This document shows positions 1 to 9,206 of a DNA stretch of 42,358 bases, in pieces. A program made the translations under genes and the position numbers. The notes beneath the pieces were generated by a model. It had not been told where the DNA came from. It was given only the letters and a program-made list of their open reading frames with translations, and did not search any database. How positions within the stretch are numbered: position 1 is the stretch's first letter; each line of letters starts with the position of its first letter. Origin of the DNA: Ruaniaceae bacterium KH17 (GTDB lineage: Bacteria; Actinomycetota; Actinomycetes; Actinomycetales; Actinomycetaceae); contig FZQV01000022.1 in assembly GCA_900199505.1 (NCBI GenBank), forward strand, positions 1 to 42,358, written 5' to 3'.

Positions 1-246
1 CCGACGCAACACCTCGTTCTCCATCTCCAACTCCCGGATCCGCTTCAGCGCAGCCATCATCTCGCGGCGCTCGTCAGGATCAGTCGTTGGCGTCAGCCCC
101 TGCGCACGGAATCGGTCATCCCTCACCCACGCCTGCAGCGCGGACTTCGAGATCCCCAGATCCCTACACACCTTCTTCTGGGACACGCCCTGCGCGACCA
201 TCGCAACAGCGTCTCGTTTGAACTGCTCGGTATAGATCTTCGGCAT
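1..246 (-). CDS. IS3-family transposase OrfA, partial
   Basis: The reading frame starts with ATG at 246 and stays open to the window edge (82 codons). It opens MPKIYTEQFKRDAVAMV and carries a helix-turn-helix typical of IS3 OrfA (QKKVCRDLGISKSALQAWV), followed by the start of the leucine-zipper segment (ALKRIRELEMENEVLRR). OrfA binds the element's ends and is normally joined to the OrfB catalytic part by a -1 frameshift, which would lie outside the window. Identical terminal repeats suggest it is the same kind of element as the OrfB fragment at 42042-42358. Confidence 0.88.
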   Translation of the reverse strand, partial: MPKIYTEQFKRDAVAMVAQGVSQKKVCRDLGISKSALQAWVRDDRFRAQGLTPTTDPDERREMMAALKRIRELEMENEVLRR

Positions 247-294
247 GATAGCCATCCTCTCAACACGACCCCCTCACGGGAATCATGCAGTCAA

Positions 295-321
295 GGACTC
301 AACCAAACCTTCAGCAGACCC
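295..321 (-). repeat. Terminal inverted repeat of the left IS3 element
   Basis: Read on the minus strand from outside inwards it begins GGGTCTGCTGAAGGTTTGG and ends GAGTCC. The same 27 bases occur on the plus strand at 42010-42036. The sequences differ immediately beyond the inner edge, as expected for the left and right ends of one IS type. The exact outer boundary is uncertain by a few bases. Confidence 0.8.
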
Positions 322-546
322 GGTTCGACTCATCGAAGAGCTCTTTGATGCGCTCGGCCAGGCCCGTCCGGCACTGCTTTTGGGGACCGGGCGTGCCGCG
401 TCGGTTCAGCCACGCGTAGTAGCCGGCCCGCCCGATCCCGAGGACACGGCACATGAACACGATTGGGAAGAAGGCCTTCTCCTGCTCCATCAGCTGATAC
501 TTCTCGATCAGTTCTGCGTCCGGGCGAAGAAGGCCGCGGCTTTTTT
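322..546 (-). pseudogene. IS3-family transposase OrfB, 5' fragment
   Basis: Downstream of the slippery site the -1 frame reads SRGLLRPDAELIEKYQLMEQ and goes on with KAFFPIVFMCRVLGIGRAGYYAW, the standard N-terminal region of IS3 OrfB. The frame breaks after LFDESNR at about 322, where the terminal repeat of the left IS begins and gives a TGA within three codons. The DDE catalytic core is therefore absent. This is direct evidence of one IS inserting into another. Confidence 0.85.
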
Positions 547-801
547 CAGGAACTCGTTTTCCATCTTCAACCGCCGGTTCTCTTCTTCGACCGCGGCCAG
601 GCGCGCCGCGTCCACCGGGGACAAAGCCCGCGCTGGTTCCGGGTTCGCTTCTCGGTATTTCCCGACCCAGTTCCCCAGCGTCCCCTCGTTAATCCCCAAC
701 TCGCGGGCAACCTCCGCGATTGGGCGAGACGACTCGATCACCAGCTGAACAGACTCTGCCTTGTACTGGGCAGAGAACTTCCTTCTCTTCGATGTAGACA
801 C
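508..801 (-). CDS. IS3-family transposase OrfA
   Basis: A 97-residue OrfA of ordinary length for IS3 elements. The N-terminal half is a helix-turn-helix (roughly residues 8-50: KFSAQYKAESVQLV ... EVARELGINEGTLGNWV). The C-terminal half is a leucine-zipper-like helix (VEEENRRLKMENEFLKKAAAFF). The A6G heptamer at 540-546, over the two lysines before AAAFF, is the expected site for the -1 frameshift making the OrfAB fusion. In the shifted frame the sequence continues as recognisable OrfB. The gene is intact but OrfB is truncated, so the copy cannot transpose by itself. Confidence 0.9.
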   Translation of the reverse strand: MSTSKRRKFSAQYKAESVQLVIESSRPIAEVARELGINEGTLGNWVGKYREANPEPARALSPVDAARLAAVEEENRRLKMENEFLKKAAAFFARTQN

Positions 802-980
802 GTGAACATCCTTCCGGCTAAACGCTGTCTACAGAAACGGTGACACCCCAAGACTCCAGTTTGCGATTCCTGGGGAGTACTTGCTACGAAAGGTGCATAG
901 GCCCGTCCCAACTCTAGGTCATAGGATTGCCGCACTGTGTTTGCCCAATTAATACGAGTTGCCCACATATCTGGAGCAGC

Positions 981-2612
981 ATGAGCAGTTCCCGACGGTA
1001 CGCCCACCTCGCTGGGCGCGGCGCGCGACTGATTCTGCGACGCGTCTCAGCTGAATCGACGATCAGGCAGATTCACCGCCGCGAGTCCGCACTCACCACA
1101 GAACCAGGGAAGCAGATCGTGACCGCCTTCGGTCGGAGATTCCCTGCCATGCCTGTGGCATACGTCGTCGGCATTGAGTGGCAATCTCAGCTCCTCGAAG
1201 AACTCATTCAGCGTCTTGACGAGAGCATCCCAGGTCAGTTCTTCCTCGCAAGCGCGCGCGTGGGCGGAACACCGCGCATCGGAGTCATGAGTGGCTCGTG
1301 GGATCGAGTCTCTACCGCTCTCAGTGGCACCGACCTCCTTTCTACTACTCGAACCCAGCTCAGTGCGCTCAACGGATGGGGGCACTTCTCCCCCGTGTCC
1401 GATCAGTCCCCAGATGCTCTCTCCTTTGTTGTCTTCGCTCCTGCGTGCAATCGGCCTGGCGAAGCTCACTTTGTCCATGGGCCAGAGACCGGGATCATCC
1501 TCGAGAGTTGGGCGGAGCTCGACGGTGAACTGGCACCTACCTCCGGCCGTGGCGCCCCACGGATCAACGCCGGAACCATCAGGCGAATCACTTCAGAGCG
1601 CACGCGTGGGCTCGATGCGCCGATGCCCCTCGCGCTACAACAGCCTGACGTCAGCGACGTCACGTTCCCGATCGACGCCGTCTACACCTGGGTGGACGGG
1701 AATGACGTGGCATGGCGCGCCGAACGCGACGAGTACCTGAAGCAAGAGAATCCGGAGGCCTTTACCGAGTCCTCCGCCGACCAGAGCCGGTTCGCTGACC
1801 ACGAGGAGCTCCGCTACTCGCTCCGCTCGATCGAACAATACGCTCCGTGGATCCGACACATCTATCTCGTCACTGCGGGACAACGTCCCTCCTGGCTCGC
1901 CGATGAGCACCCCAATCTGACCGTCGTAGACCACCGAGAGATCTTCCCCAGCGATCTGGACGCACTTCCCACCTACAACTCCCATGCGATCGAGTCCGTG
2001 ATACATCGGATCCCCGGGCTCGCCGAGCACTACCTCTATCTGAATGACGATGTCCTCTTTGCGTCACCCACATCACCGGAGACGTTCTTCGCCGGCAATG
2101 GGATCGCGCGCTTTGCGCAGTCACGCGCGCAGATCGCAGACGGCGCACCCGTTGCCGATGAGCCAGCCTCAGACTCCTCTGGCAAGAATGCGCGCGAGCT
2201 CGTGCTCGAGGTATGTGGGCGGCGAATGAACCGAAAGCTCTTCCACACGCCCCTGGCACTTCAGCGAGCAGTCGCAGAGGAACTCTGGGACACCTACCCC
2301 GAACAGGCAGTTGCGACAGCGCGGGCGCGGTTCCGAACGATCACCGACTATCAGTTCTCCGGGAACCTTCACCTCCACTACGCCTATGCACGCGGAAAGG
2401 CAATGATTGGAAGGATCCCCTACCGGTACGTCGACGTGGGTGCCACGACCGCGGAGGTCGAGTTGCAGCGGCTCTATGACGCCCGGCATGGCATCCGCGT
2501 GTACTGCCTCAACGAGGCGTCTTCAGGCCTCACACCTGAGCAAATCGAAGGGACCATGCGACCATTCCTCGAGCGTATGCATCCGAACGTCTCTTCGTTT
2601 GAAAGGCGCTAG
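981..2612 (+). CDS. Stealth-family sugar-phosphate transferase (first of two)
   Basis: A 543-residue protein with the four conserved regions of the Stealth family, the hexose-1-phosphate transferases found in bacterial capsule synthesis and in human GlcNAc-1-phosphotransferase. CR1 is near residues 231-246 (IDAVYTWVDGNDVAW), CR2 about 269-306 (FADHEELRYSLRSIEQYAPW then IYLVTAGQRPSWL), CR3 about 333-360 (NSHAIES, HYLYLNDDVLF), and CR4 near the C terminus (VYCLNEASS onward). The first 225 residues are less conserved. The expected reaction is transfer of sugar 1-phosphate from a nucleotide sugar to a sugar hydroxyl, giving a phosphodiester. ATG at 981 is preferred to an in-frame ATG at 927 because GGAG lies at 973-976. 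The next gene starts three bases after the stop. The sugar used cannot be read from the sequence. Confidence 0.9.
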   Translation: MSSSRRYAHLAGRGARLILRRVSAESTIRQIHRRESALTTEPGKQIVTAFGRRFPAMPVAYVVGIEWQSQLLEELIQRLDESIPGQFFLASARVGGTPRIGVMSGSWDRVSTALSGTDLLSTTRTQLSALNGWGHFSPVSDQSPDALSFVVFAPACNRPGEAHFVHGPETGIILESWAELDGELAPTSGRGAPRINAGTIRRITSERTRGLDAPMPLALQQPDVSDVTFPIDAVYTWVDGNDVAWRAERDEYLKQENPEAFTESSADQSRFADHEELRYSLRSIEQYAPWIRHIYLVTAGQRPSWLADEHPNLTVVDHREIFPSDLDALPTYNSHAIESVIHRIPGLAEHYLYLNDDVLFASPTSPETFFAGNGIARFAQSRAQIADGAPVADEPASDSSGKNARELVLEVCGRRMNRKLFHTPLALQRAVAEELWDTYPEQAVATARARFRTITDYQFSGNLHLHYAYARGKAMIGRIPYRYVDVGATTAEVELQRLYDARHGIRVYCLNEASSGLTPEQIEGTMRPFLERMHPNVSSFERR

Positions 2613-2615
2613 GCG

Positions 2616-4172
2616 ATGAGCCCATCGTTCCTGCCGCCGTCCCTGCGGCGCCAGCTCGCCGCGTTCAAGCGCGGCGATACCCTTCGTGACGTGATTCGGG
2701 CGCGGCGCGATCTCGTCAAGACTCCACCCGAGGCTTCCGAAGCCGGCCCAGCATTCCGCCCCCTCCTTGCGAGCACTTCCGGCCCACACTCTCTCCACCA
2801 GATCCGCGCCGATGCAATCATGCGCGCCACGGAAGCGCTGATCTCTCATGACGTCCCATTCCACCGGATCTTCAGAGGTCGGGACCGAGACGTTGTCCTC
2901 GTTGTCCACGAGGAGATCTTTCCGACAGCATGCGAGGTCATTGAAGGTTCGGCGCCAAGTGAGACGTGGCACCTGACTCGCCCATCCTCACACACAGCCA
3001 TCTTCTTGCACGCCGCTGCCGACCTCTCTGGACACCTCATCGCGGACTCCGCTCAAGGGGTCCGGATCGAAGGATGGCGCGCAGTCACGGATCTACACCG
3101 CCCCGATGACGGAGAGTATCCGGAGGGAGCACTCGTTCCGCCGGCGCCCGGCCCCTACTCGGTGCCCTTTATCGCTCCCGACGGGACCGAAACGACGTCC
3201 GACGCCTTCACGTTCACCGAACCGATCGACGTCGTCTATACGTGGGTAGACAACTCCGATCCGGATTGGCGCGCCCGCTATGCACGTGCTCTGGGCGAGG
3301 AATCGGACCAACTCCACGCCGGGGCGACAGACCCGGTGCGCTTCACCTCCTTCGATGAGCTTCGCTACTCGTTACGCTCCGTCCTTACGTATGCGGACTG
3401 GGTGCGGAACATCTACATCGTCACCGATGGGCAGGTCCCCGAGTGGCTCGACACCTCTCACTCGCGGATCAAGATGGTAGACCACCTCCAAATCCTCGAT
3501 GCGCCGGTCTTCAACTCCCACGCTATCGAGTCCCGCCTGCACCGGATTCCGGGGCTCTCCGAGCACTACCTCTACCTGAATGACGACGTGTTCTTTGGTA
3601 ACGAGGTGTTCCCTGAAGACTTCTTCGCTTCTCCCACCGTTCACTACTTCGCGCCGTCCTATCAGGCGCTGGATGATCGGCCCGCAGAGCCTGCCGATCC
3701 GCCGATCATGGCTGCGGCGAAGAACGGCCGCGACCTGCTCGAATCTGCCTTCGGGAAACGTGTCCACTTCAAGATGGAGCATACGGTCCATCCGCAGCAG
3801 AGGAGCGTCATCACCGCGCTCGAAGCTCAGTTCCCGCAAGAGTTCGAGCGCGTGGGGCACTCGGCGCTGCGGCACTATCAAGACATCTCCGTGGCCTCCT
3901 CACTTAGCCACTGGTACGGGTTCCTCACCGGCCGTGCGATCCCGCGTGCCGTACCTGTGTTCTATACGAACCTCACGCGTTCCGATGCGCCCCAGCAACT
4001 GGATGCGTTGTACTCACTACGCCGATACTCAACGTTCTGCCTCAACTTCGAGCGCGGCGACGGCGACTGGGAGTCCGCGGCGGACGAGATGGTCTCGTTC
4101 CTGAAGAAGTACTTTCCATACGCAGCCCCGTGGGAACGAGCGACCAATGACTCTCCCCAACATGCTCAATAA
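2616..4172 (+). CDS. Stealth-family sugar-phosphate transferase (second of two)
   Basis: A 518-residue paralogue of the upstream gene, with the same order of Stealth regions: CR1 about residues 203-218 (EPIDVVYTWVDNSDPDW), CR2 about 243-278 (FTSFDELRYSLRSV ... IYIVTDGQVPEWL), CR3 about 299-327 (FNSHAIESRLHRIPGLSEHY, LNDDVFF), and CR4 near 474-510 (TFCLNFERGDG to YFPYAAPWE). The N-terminal 195 residues differ strongly from the first copy, so the two probably use different substrates or acceptors. Starting three bases after the previous stop suggests co-transcription. No phosphate-transferase assay can be inferred from the sequence; the family assignment is firm. Confidence 0.9.
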   Translation: MSPSFLPPSLRRQLAAFKRGDTLRDVIRARRDLVKTPPEASEAGPAFRPLLASTSGPHSLHQIRADAIMRATEALISHDVPFHRIFRGRDRDVVLVVHEEIFPTACEVIEGSAPSETWHLTRPSSHTAIFLHAAADLSGHLIADSAQGVRIEGWRAVTDLHRPDDGEYPEGALVPPAPGPYSVPFIAPDGTETTSDAFTFTEPIDVVYTWVDNSDPDWRARYARALGEESDQLHAGATDPVRFTSFDELRYSLRSVLTYADWVRNIYIVTDGQVPEWLDTSHSRIKMVDHLQILDAPVFNSHAIESRLHRIPGLSEHYLYLNDDVFFGNEVFPEDFFASPTVHYFAPSYQALDDRPAEPADPPIMAAAKNGRDLLESAFGKRVHFKMEHTVHPQQRSVITALEAQFPQEFERVGHSALRHYQDISVASSLSHWYGFLTGRAIPRAVPVFYTNLTRSDAPQQLDALYSLRRYSTFCLNFERGDGDWESAADEMVSFLKKYFPYAAPWERATNDSPQHAQ

Positions 4173-4455
4173 CGCATCGACCACCGACGGGCATATACCT
4201 GGAGCACATGGCGTTGAAGATAGCGTGAGCAGAAGTCATCCCCAAGCAGAATGCCCCATCCGGCCCGGCGATCCCTGCAGCCTCTGCTTCCCCGGCGCAG
4301 ACGGTCCGGAAAACTGTGGGCTCGTCTACCTCGTTCAAGACGATCCCGAGATGGCCGCCACGCTCAATCAGGAACGCGCCAAGTTCAATCGCGCTCAGCG
4401 GCTCGCGAAACAGGCCGACTTCCAGCCCGCCTCAGGGCACCCTCTAGCCAGCTAG
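4147..4455 (+). CDS. Small four-cysteine protein of unknown function (DUF6767-like)
   Basis: A protein of about 102 residues with no signal peptide or membrane segment. Its core CPIRPGDPCSLC ... PENCGLVYLVQDDPE holds four cysteines spaced C-x7-C-x2-C-x9-C, which could bind a metal ion or cluster. I recall similar small proteins across actinobacteria under a domain-of-unknown-function name (DUF6767), but I am not certain of the number. The ATG at 4147 overlaps the Stealth gene by 26 bases. An in-frame GTG at 4225 would give a 76-residue protein that still contains the whole motif and may be the true start. The stop overlaps the convergent vapC-like stop by four bases. Confidence 0.65.
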   Translation: MTLPNMLNNASTTDGHIPGAHGVEDSVSRSHPQAECPIRPGDPCSLCFPGADGPENCGLVYLVQDDPEMAATLNQERAKFNRAQRLAKQADFQPASGHPLAS

Positions 4456-4853
4456 ATGAACTGGCAGTCGGCGCCCACGGCATCATAGGTCCGGGCCGCG
4501 CGGCGGTCTCCTGTGACAAGCACGCAAGCATGGCGAGCGGCAGTGACACCGATCATGCCGTCGTATGCAGCACCACCTGAGATCCCAAGCGCGGCTAATC
4601 TCGGAATGAGTTCAAGCTGCTCACCAGCACTGAGCCCGATCGTCTCTCGTCTGAGTGCAGCGATCGCAGCAGCCGCCAGATCTGGTGCCACACGTTGGCG
4701 AACGGGGAGCCGAGTGAGCACACTGTAGGTTTCCATCGCCACGTGCGCCGGAATCACCGTCACATCGGAAAACGCAGCCGCCGCCGACTCGTGCTTCTCA
4801 TGCCACGTCACCAGAGTTGGCACAAGGATGCTCGTATCGCACGCGCGTTTCAT
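4452..4853 (-). CDS. PIN-domain ribonuclease toxin, VapC-like
   Basis: A 133-residue protein with the acidic residues of a PIN-domain nuclease: D6 (ACDTSIL), E41 (AMETYSV), D97 (AYDGMIG) and D115 (TGDRRA). They would hold Mg2+/Mn2+ for RNA cleavage. VapC toxins of this size usually cut tRNA or rRNA and are held inactive by a DNA-binding antitoxin. The start overlaps the antitoxin stop by four bases, indicating translational coupling. The pair sits between two polysaccharide gene groups on the opposite strand, suggesting an acquired or stabilising module. The target RNA is unknown. Confidence 0.88.
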   Translation of the reverse strand: MKRACDTSILVPTLVTWHEKHESAAAAFSDVTVIPAHVAMETYSVLTRLPVRQRVAPDLAAAAIAALRRETIGLSAGEQLELIPRLAALGISGGAAYDGMIGVTAARHACVLVTGDRRAARTYDAVGADCQFI

Positions 4854-5095
4854 CGGCGAATCGACTCGAGTGTGGCACGAACAGCGGCATCGTCGAGCGG
4901 CTCAACATCCTCATCCGGGACAATCCGCGGAGACTCACCACTGGTATCCAAGTGTGCGCGGATGGGTGCGAACTCGATGACGATCGCGCCATCGGTGTAA
5001 CTCATGTCTACCTTGGCTCCCGGGCGCAAGCCCATCGCATCGCGAAGCGCCTTCGGAATGACGAGGCGACCGGCAGAATCAATGGCAGTACTCAT
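4850..5095 (-). CDS. AbrB/MazE-type antitoxin, VapB-like
   Basis: An 81-residue protein with an N-terminal SpoVT/AbrB swapped-hairpin DNA-binding domain (residues 1-47: STAIDSAGRLVIPKALRDAM then LRPGAKVDMSYTDG). The acidic C-terminal tail (about residues 48-81) probably wraps the toxin. Such antitoxins repress their own operon together with the toxin. The ATG at 5095 lies six bases after a -10-like TATTCT on the minus strand, with no Shine-Dalgarno sequence, which fits a leaderless mRNA. Confidence 0.88.
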   Translation of the reverse strand: MSTAIDSAGRLVIPKALRDAMGLRPGAKVDMSYTDGAIVIEFAPIRAHLDTSGESPRIVPDEDVEPLDDAAVRATLESIRR

Positions 5096-5101
5096 GGCAG
5101 G

Positions 5102-5107
5102 AGAATA
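5102..5107 (-). promoter_or_regulatory. -10 element for a leaderless vapB-like mRNA
   Basis: The minus strand reads TATTCT, then CCTGCC, then the ATG at 5095. Transcription starting 6-7 bases after the hexamer would begin at the start codon itself. There is no purine-rich ribosome-binding site. No clear -35 was found. Confidence 0.5.
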
Positions 5108-5207
5108 CCATTTAGCGGCCCATCTGGGAACCTTCGAGTTCTTCCGGCAACTCTTCGACCGACTCCCGCGCCGTTCACTGAGTGTTCAACCGGGGTGCCT
5201 ACCGTAG

Positions 5208-6401
<1,194 letters not shown>

Positions 6402-6553
6402 CACGGGCCGCGTCTCGGCTCCATGCGCTGAACGCCAAGCACCGCATCCGCATGCAACGAGCGTAACGAGCGCCCAGGAAGGGAGTGGGCGGGTTCACAC
6501 TGTCGGGTCCGTAGTGGCTACGCGGCGTTCACCCCGATTTCACCTCGGATCCG

Positions 6554-6559
6554 TAACGT
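6554..6559 (+). promoter_or_regulatory. -10 element for a leaderless pyruvyltransferase-fusion mRNA
   Basis: TAACGT is followed by six bases (CGAAAC) and the GTG start at 6566. No Shine-Dalgarno sequence is visible. The match to TANNNT is modest and no good -35 was found. Confidence 0.35.
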
Positions 6560-6565
6560 CGAAAC

Positions 6566-9205
6566 GTGCCTCATGTACTCGAAGAAACAGGCCGGGAAAC
6601 GATCCCGCAGAAGACCTACGACGTAGCCCTCCTCGGGTGGTGGTACGGAAAGAACTACGGCTCCATTCTCACCTACTACGGCCTGCACCAAGCGATCACC
6701 GACCTCGGCCACTCAGTACTCATGGTGCACGAACCGCTCGGCTACAACGGTTACCGCGTGGACTGGCCGGACGACATCATCTCCCTCAAGTTCGCCCGCC
6801 GAGTGGGCTACGACTACACCGAGCAGGCCCACTTCTCCAAGCTCGCAAGCCTGAACAACGTTGCCCGCACCTTCGTCGTCGGAAGCGACCAACTGTGGAA
6901 CCCGCTAATCGGCCGGGTGAACGACGATCTGTTCCTCGACTTCGTAGCACCCGATCGTTCCCGCGTTTCCTACGGCACCTCGTTCGGCAACCGCGGCACT
7001 GACAAATTCTCCGCCCCATTCGTGATCAAGCACGCTCCCAACCTGCAGCAGTTCAAGGCAGTTTCCGTGCGTGAGAGCTACGCGATCGACACGGCGAGAG
7101 AGATCTTCGGTGTCAATGCGTCGCTCGTCGTCGATCCTGTGTTCCTCCTCCCGAGGAATCACTATGAGAACCTGGCATCGCGAGCAACGGTAGCGCCCAG
7201 TGGCGCGTATCTGGCAGTCTTCCTACTCGACCCCACGGCGGAGAAGAAGGCCGCGGCCCAGGCAATCGCCGATAAGCTCAACTTCGAGAAGATCCTCGTG
7301 ATTCCTAACCCTGACAACGGGCGGGACACCGTCACATCCCTCTTCGCAGACGATCCCAGAGCCGAGATCCTCGCTGAGGACTCGCCCGAGAACTTCTTGC
7401 GCGCCTATCGTGATTCCGGCTACGTGGTCACAGATAGCTTCCATGGCTCGGCATTTGCCACAATCTTCGAGAAGCCCTTCTCCTCGATCTACAACACGAA
7501 ACGCGGCGCGGATCGGTTCCAGTACCTGATGGATTCGCTCGGGTTCGGCGAAAGCCGACGCGTGTTTGAGACCGATTCGGCGCAGGTGATCGCCGCGAAC
7601 CCAAACGTGAGCCGAGACATCGACTTCACGACGGCACGTGCTTACATCGAGAGTGGCCGGGCATCATCGATGGATTGGCTCGCACATGCGCTCGATCCCA
7701 CCACCACGGGGACCGCAGCACTCCCACCCGAGCAGCGGCCCACGCTGCCAACCGGCACCGCACGCGCGCCGCAGAGCTTCGACCTGATCGCGCCCACGTT
7801 CACTGCAAGCACCGAGTCATGGCGTATATCACCAAGGCAGAAGAACACGCGACTCAGAGTGATGCGCGGCGGAGCCATCCTTGGAAACCTCGTGTGGACG
7901 GATCTCCCGGAGGCACTCCGGCGCGGTGCCACCTACGAGTTGAAGCTCGACTGGACGCCCACCACGACTACCCGCGCAATCAACCTTCACTTCCGCAATC
8001 CTGAGACAGGTAGATTCCGTGTCATCGGCAAGATAGAGATGCCGGAACGCACTGGCACGGCACGGACGGACACGGTCATCTTCCGGGCCCCGGAAGCTGG
8101 TCTCAGCCAGTTCATGCTTGGTGCCATCCACTTCGAGGGCCGCCGAGGTGGCGCCGAGATCCGCCGCATCATCGTGAACGAACTACCCGCAGGCACGGCG
8201 ACACCTGCTCCCAGGGCGAATGCCACTCCCGCGAAGGGCTTCGCCGGCGAAGCCCACGCGCTCAACCGTGCGGACGCCGAGCGGCAGATCCGTTCCTTCA
8301 ACCACGCCCGCTCAGCCGATGGCGATGCGGGGGCTCGAGCCCGCATGATCTTCCACGCTCACGCAATCGAGAAGGGCCTGAGCCGCTCCAACTTCCGCGC
8401 GGGATTCGGGAAGATCGCTGTTCCCGGGCTCGCCAAGGAGATGAATGCCTGGCTTGCGGCCGGACGCGACACCGAGGATAGCTTCCTGCAGAGTTCCGCC
8501 GCCGTCATGAAGACCTACTTCGATCGTCACGCGACGCTGAAGAAGGACGTCTCGGAGTATCGCAAGCTCTTCAGCCCTGCGGCACGCGACCTGATTGATA
8601 ACTGCACACACCACGAAGGCGGCGTTCTACCCGCCTCGCAAATCCGTGAGATCCCCGGTGCTGGCGAGAGTGATCGCAGCTTCATGGAGGTGATGTACGG
8701 GCGCCGAAGCGTCCGCGAGTTCACGCGCGAACCAGTCAGTGACGAACAGATTGCGCGCGCCGTGCAGATCGCCATGCAGGCGCCATCGGTATGCAACCGC
8801 CAAGGTGCACGAGTCCACCAGTTTGAGGATCCTCAGATCATTAAGGCTGTGCTCGAGATTCAGGGTGGCTTCAGCGGATACCAGATGCCGCCACGGCTCT
8901 TGCTCATCACGGCAGATCTCGACGCATTCCTCTTCGCGCCCGAGCGCAACCAGCCGTTCGTTGACGGCGGTCTCTTCATGATGTCGCTCCTCCTTGGCCT
9001 CACGCATGTGGGCCTCGGATCGTGCTCCCTCAACACCGCGATGGGAACCAAGAAGGAGAACGCAGTCCGCGAAATCATTAGCATCCCCGATCACGAAGTA
9101 TTCATCTGCTTCGTGGCCGTGGGGCACTACGAGCAATCGGTCCTCGTTCCGAGATCTAAGCGCACTGACCTCGAGCAGGTCCTCGTGCGCCACAGGAAGG
9201 GCTGA
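6566..9205 (+). CDS. Polysaccharide pyruvyltransferase / beta-domain / nitroreductase fusion
   Basis: An 879-residue, three-part protein. Residues about 17-335 match the polysaccharide pyruvyl transferase family (LLGWWYGKNYGSILTYYGL, VVGSDQLWNP at 104-113, VVTDSFHGSAFATIF at 287-301), which uses phosphoenolpyruvate to put ketal pyruvate on sugars. Residues about 404-540 look like an all-beta, carbohydrate-binding-like domain that I cannot assign. Residues about 595-875 form a nitroreductase domain with the helical lead-in seen in capsule-locus members (HAHAIEKGLS), then SFMEVMYGRRSVREF, MQAPSVCNRQGARVHQF and GLGSCSLN, an FMN-type fold. No signal peptide or membrane helix is seen, so it is probably cytoplasmic. 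The start is GTG with no Shine-Dalgarno. The next gene starts one base after its stop. The nitroreductase substrate is unknown. Confidence 0.85.
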   Translation: MPHVLEETGRETIPQKTYDVALLGWWYGKNYGSILTYYGLHQAITDLGHSVLMVHEPLGYNGYRVDWPDDIISLKFARRVGYDYTEQAHFSKLASLNNVARTFVVGSDQLWNPLIGRVNDDLFLDFVAPDRSRVSYGTSFGNRGTDKFSAPFVIKHAPNLQQFKAVSVRESYAIDTAREIFGVNASLVVDPVFLLPRNHYENLASRATVAPSGAYLAVFLLDPTAEKKAAAQAIADKLNFEKILVIPNPDNGRDTVTSLFADDPRAEILAEDSPENFLRAYRDSGYVVTDSFHGSAFATIFEKPFSSIYNTKRGADRFQYLMDSLGFGESRRVFETDSAQVIAANPNVSRDIDFTTARAYIESGRASSMDWLAHALDPTTTGTAALPPEQRPTLPTGTARAPQSFDLIAPTFTASTESWRISPRQKNTRLRVMRGGAILGNLVWTDLPEALRRGATYELKLDWTPTTTTRAINLHFRNPETGRFRVIGKIEMPERTGTARTDTVIFRAPEAGLSQFMLGAIHFEGRRGGAEIRRIIVNELPAGTATPAPRANATPAKGFAGEAHALNRADAERQIRSFNHARSADGDAGARARMIFHAHAIEKGLSRSNFRAGFGKIAVPGLAKEMNAWLAAGRDTEDSFLQSSAAVMKTYFDRHATLKKDVSEYRKLFSPAARDLIDNCTHHEGGVLPASQIREIPGAGESDRSFMEVMYGRRSVREFTREPVSDEQIARAVQIAMQAPSVCNRQGARVHQFEDPQIIKAVLEIQGGFSGYQMPPRLLLITADLDAFLFAPERNQPFVDGGLFMMSLLLGLTHVGLGSCSLNTAMGTKKENAVREIISIPDHEVFICFVAVGHYEQSVLVPRSKRTDLEQVLVRHRKG

Positions 9206-9206
9206 G

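Larger units (their letters stand above)
1..321 (-). mobile_element. IS3-family element, 5' end, running off the left edge
   Basis: This is the transposase-start end of an IS3-family insertion sequence read on the minus strand. Its outer end lies near 319-321, where a terminal repeat of about 27 bases (295-321) matches perfectly, in inverted sense, the repeat at 42010-42036 at the other edge of the window. About 45 bases of leader separate the repeat from the orfA start at 246. The element sits inside the orfB of another IS3 element (322-845), so the insertions are nested. Only the first part is visible and the rest lies outside the window. Confidence 0.85.
322..845 (-). mobile_element. Second IS3-family element, truncated remnant
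   Basis: This older IS3-family copy is read on the minus strand. Its left end is probably near 845, where the minus strand reads TGTCACCGTTTCTGTAGACA, beginning with the TG dinucleotide typical of IS3 ends. It keeps a complete orfA, an A6G slippery heptamer (540-546) and about 75 codons of orfB, then is cut at about 321 by the other IS. Its right end is not in the window. It lies about 135 bases upstream of the first Stealth gene. Confidence 0.85.

Noticed and set aside
6471-6491. CGCCCA/TGGGCG hairpin after glf as a terminator
   Set aside because: The stem is only six bases with a nine-base loop and no U-run, so it is not better than chance in this GC-rich sequence.
8994-9206. Upstream extension of the GlfT2-like frame
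   Set aside because: It lies within the nitroreductase coding region; ATG at 9207 has a good ribosome-binding site and follows the previous stop by one base.
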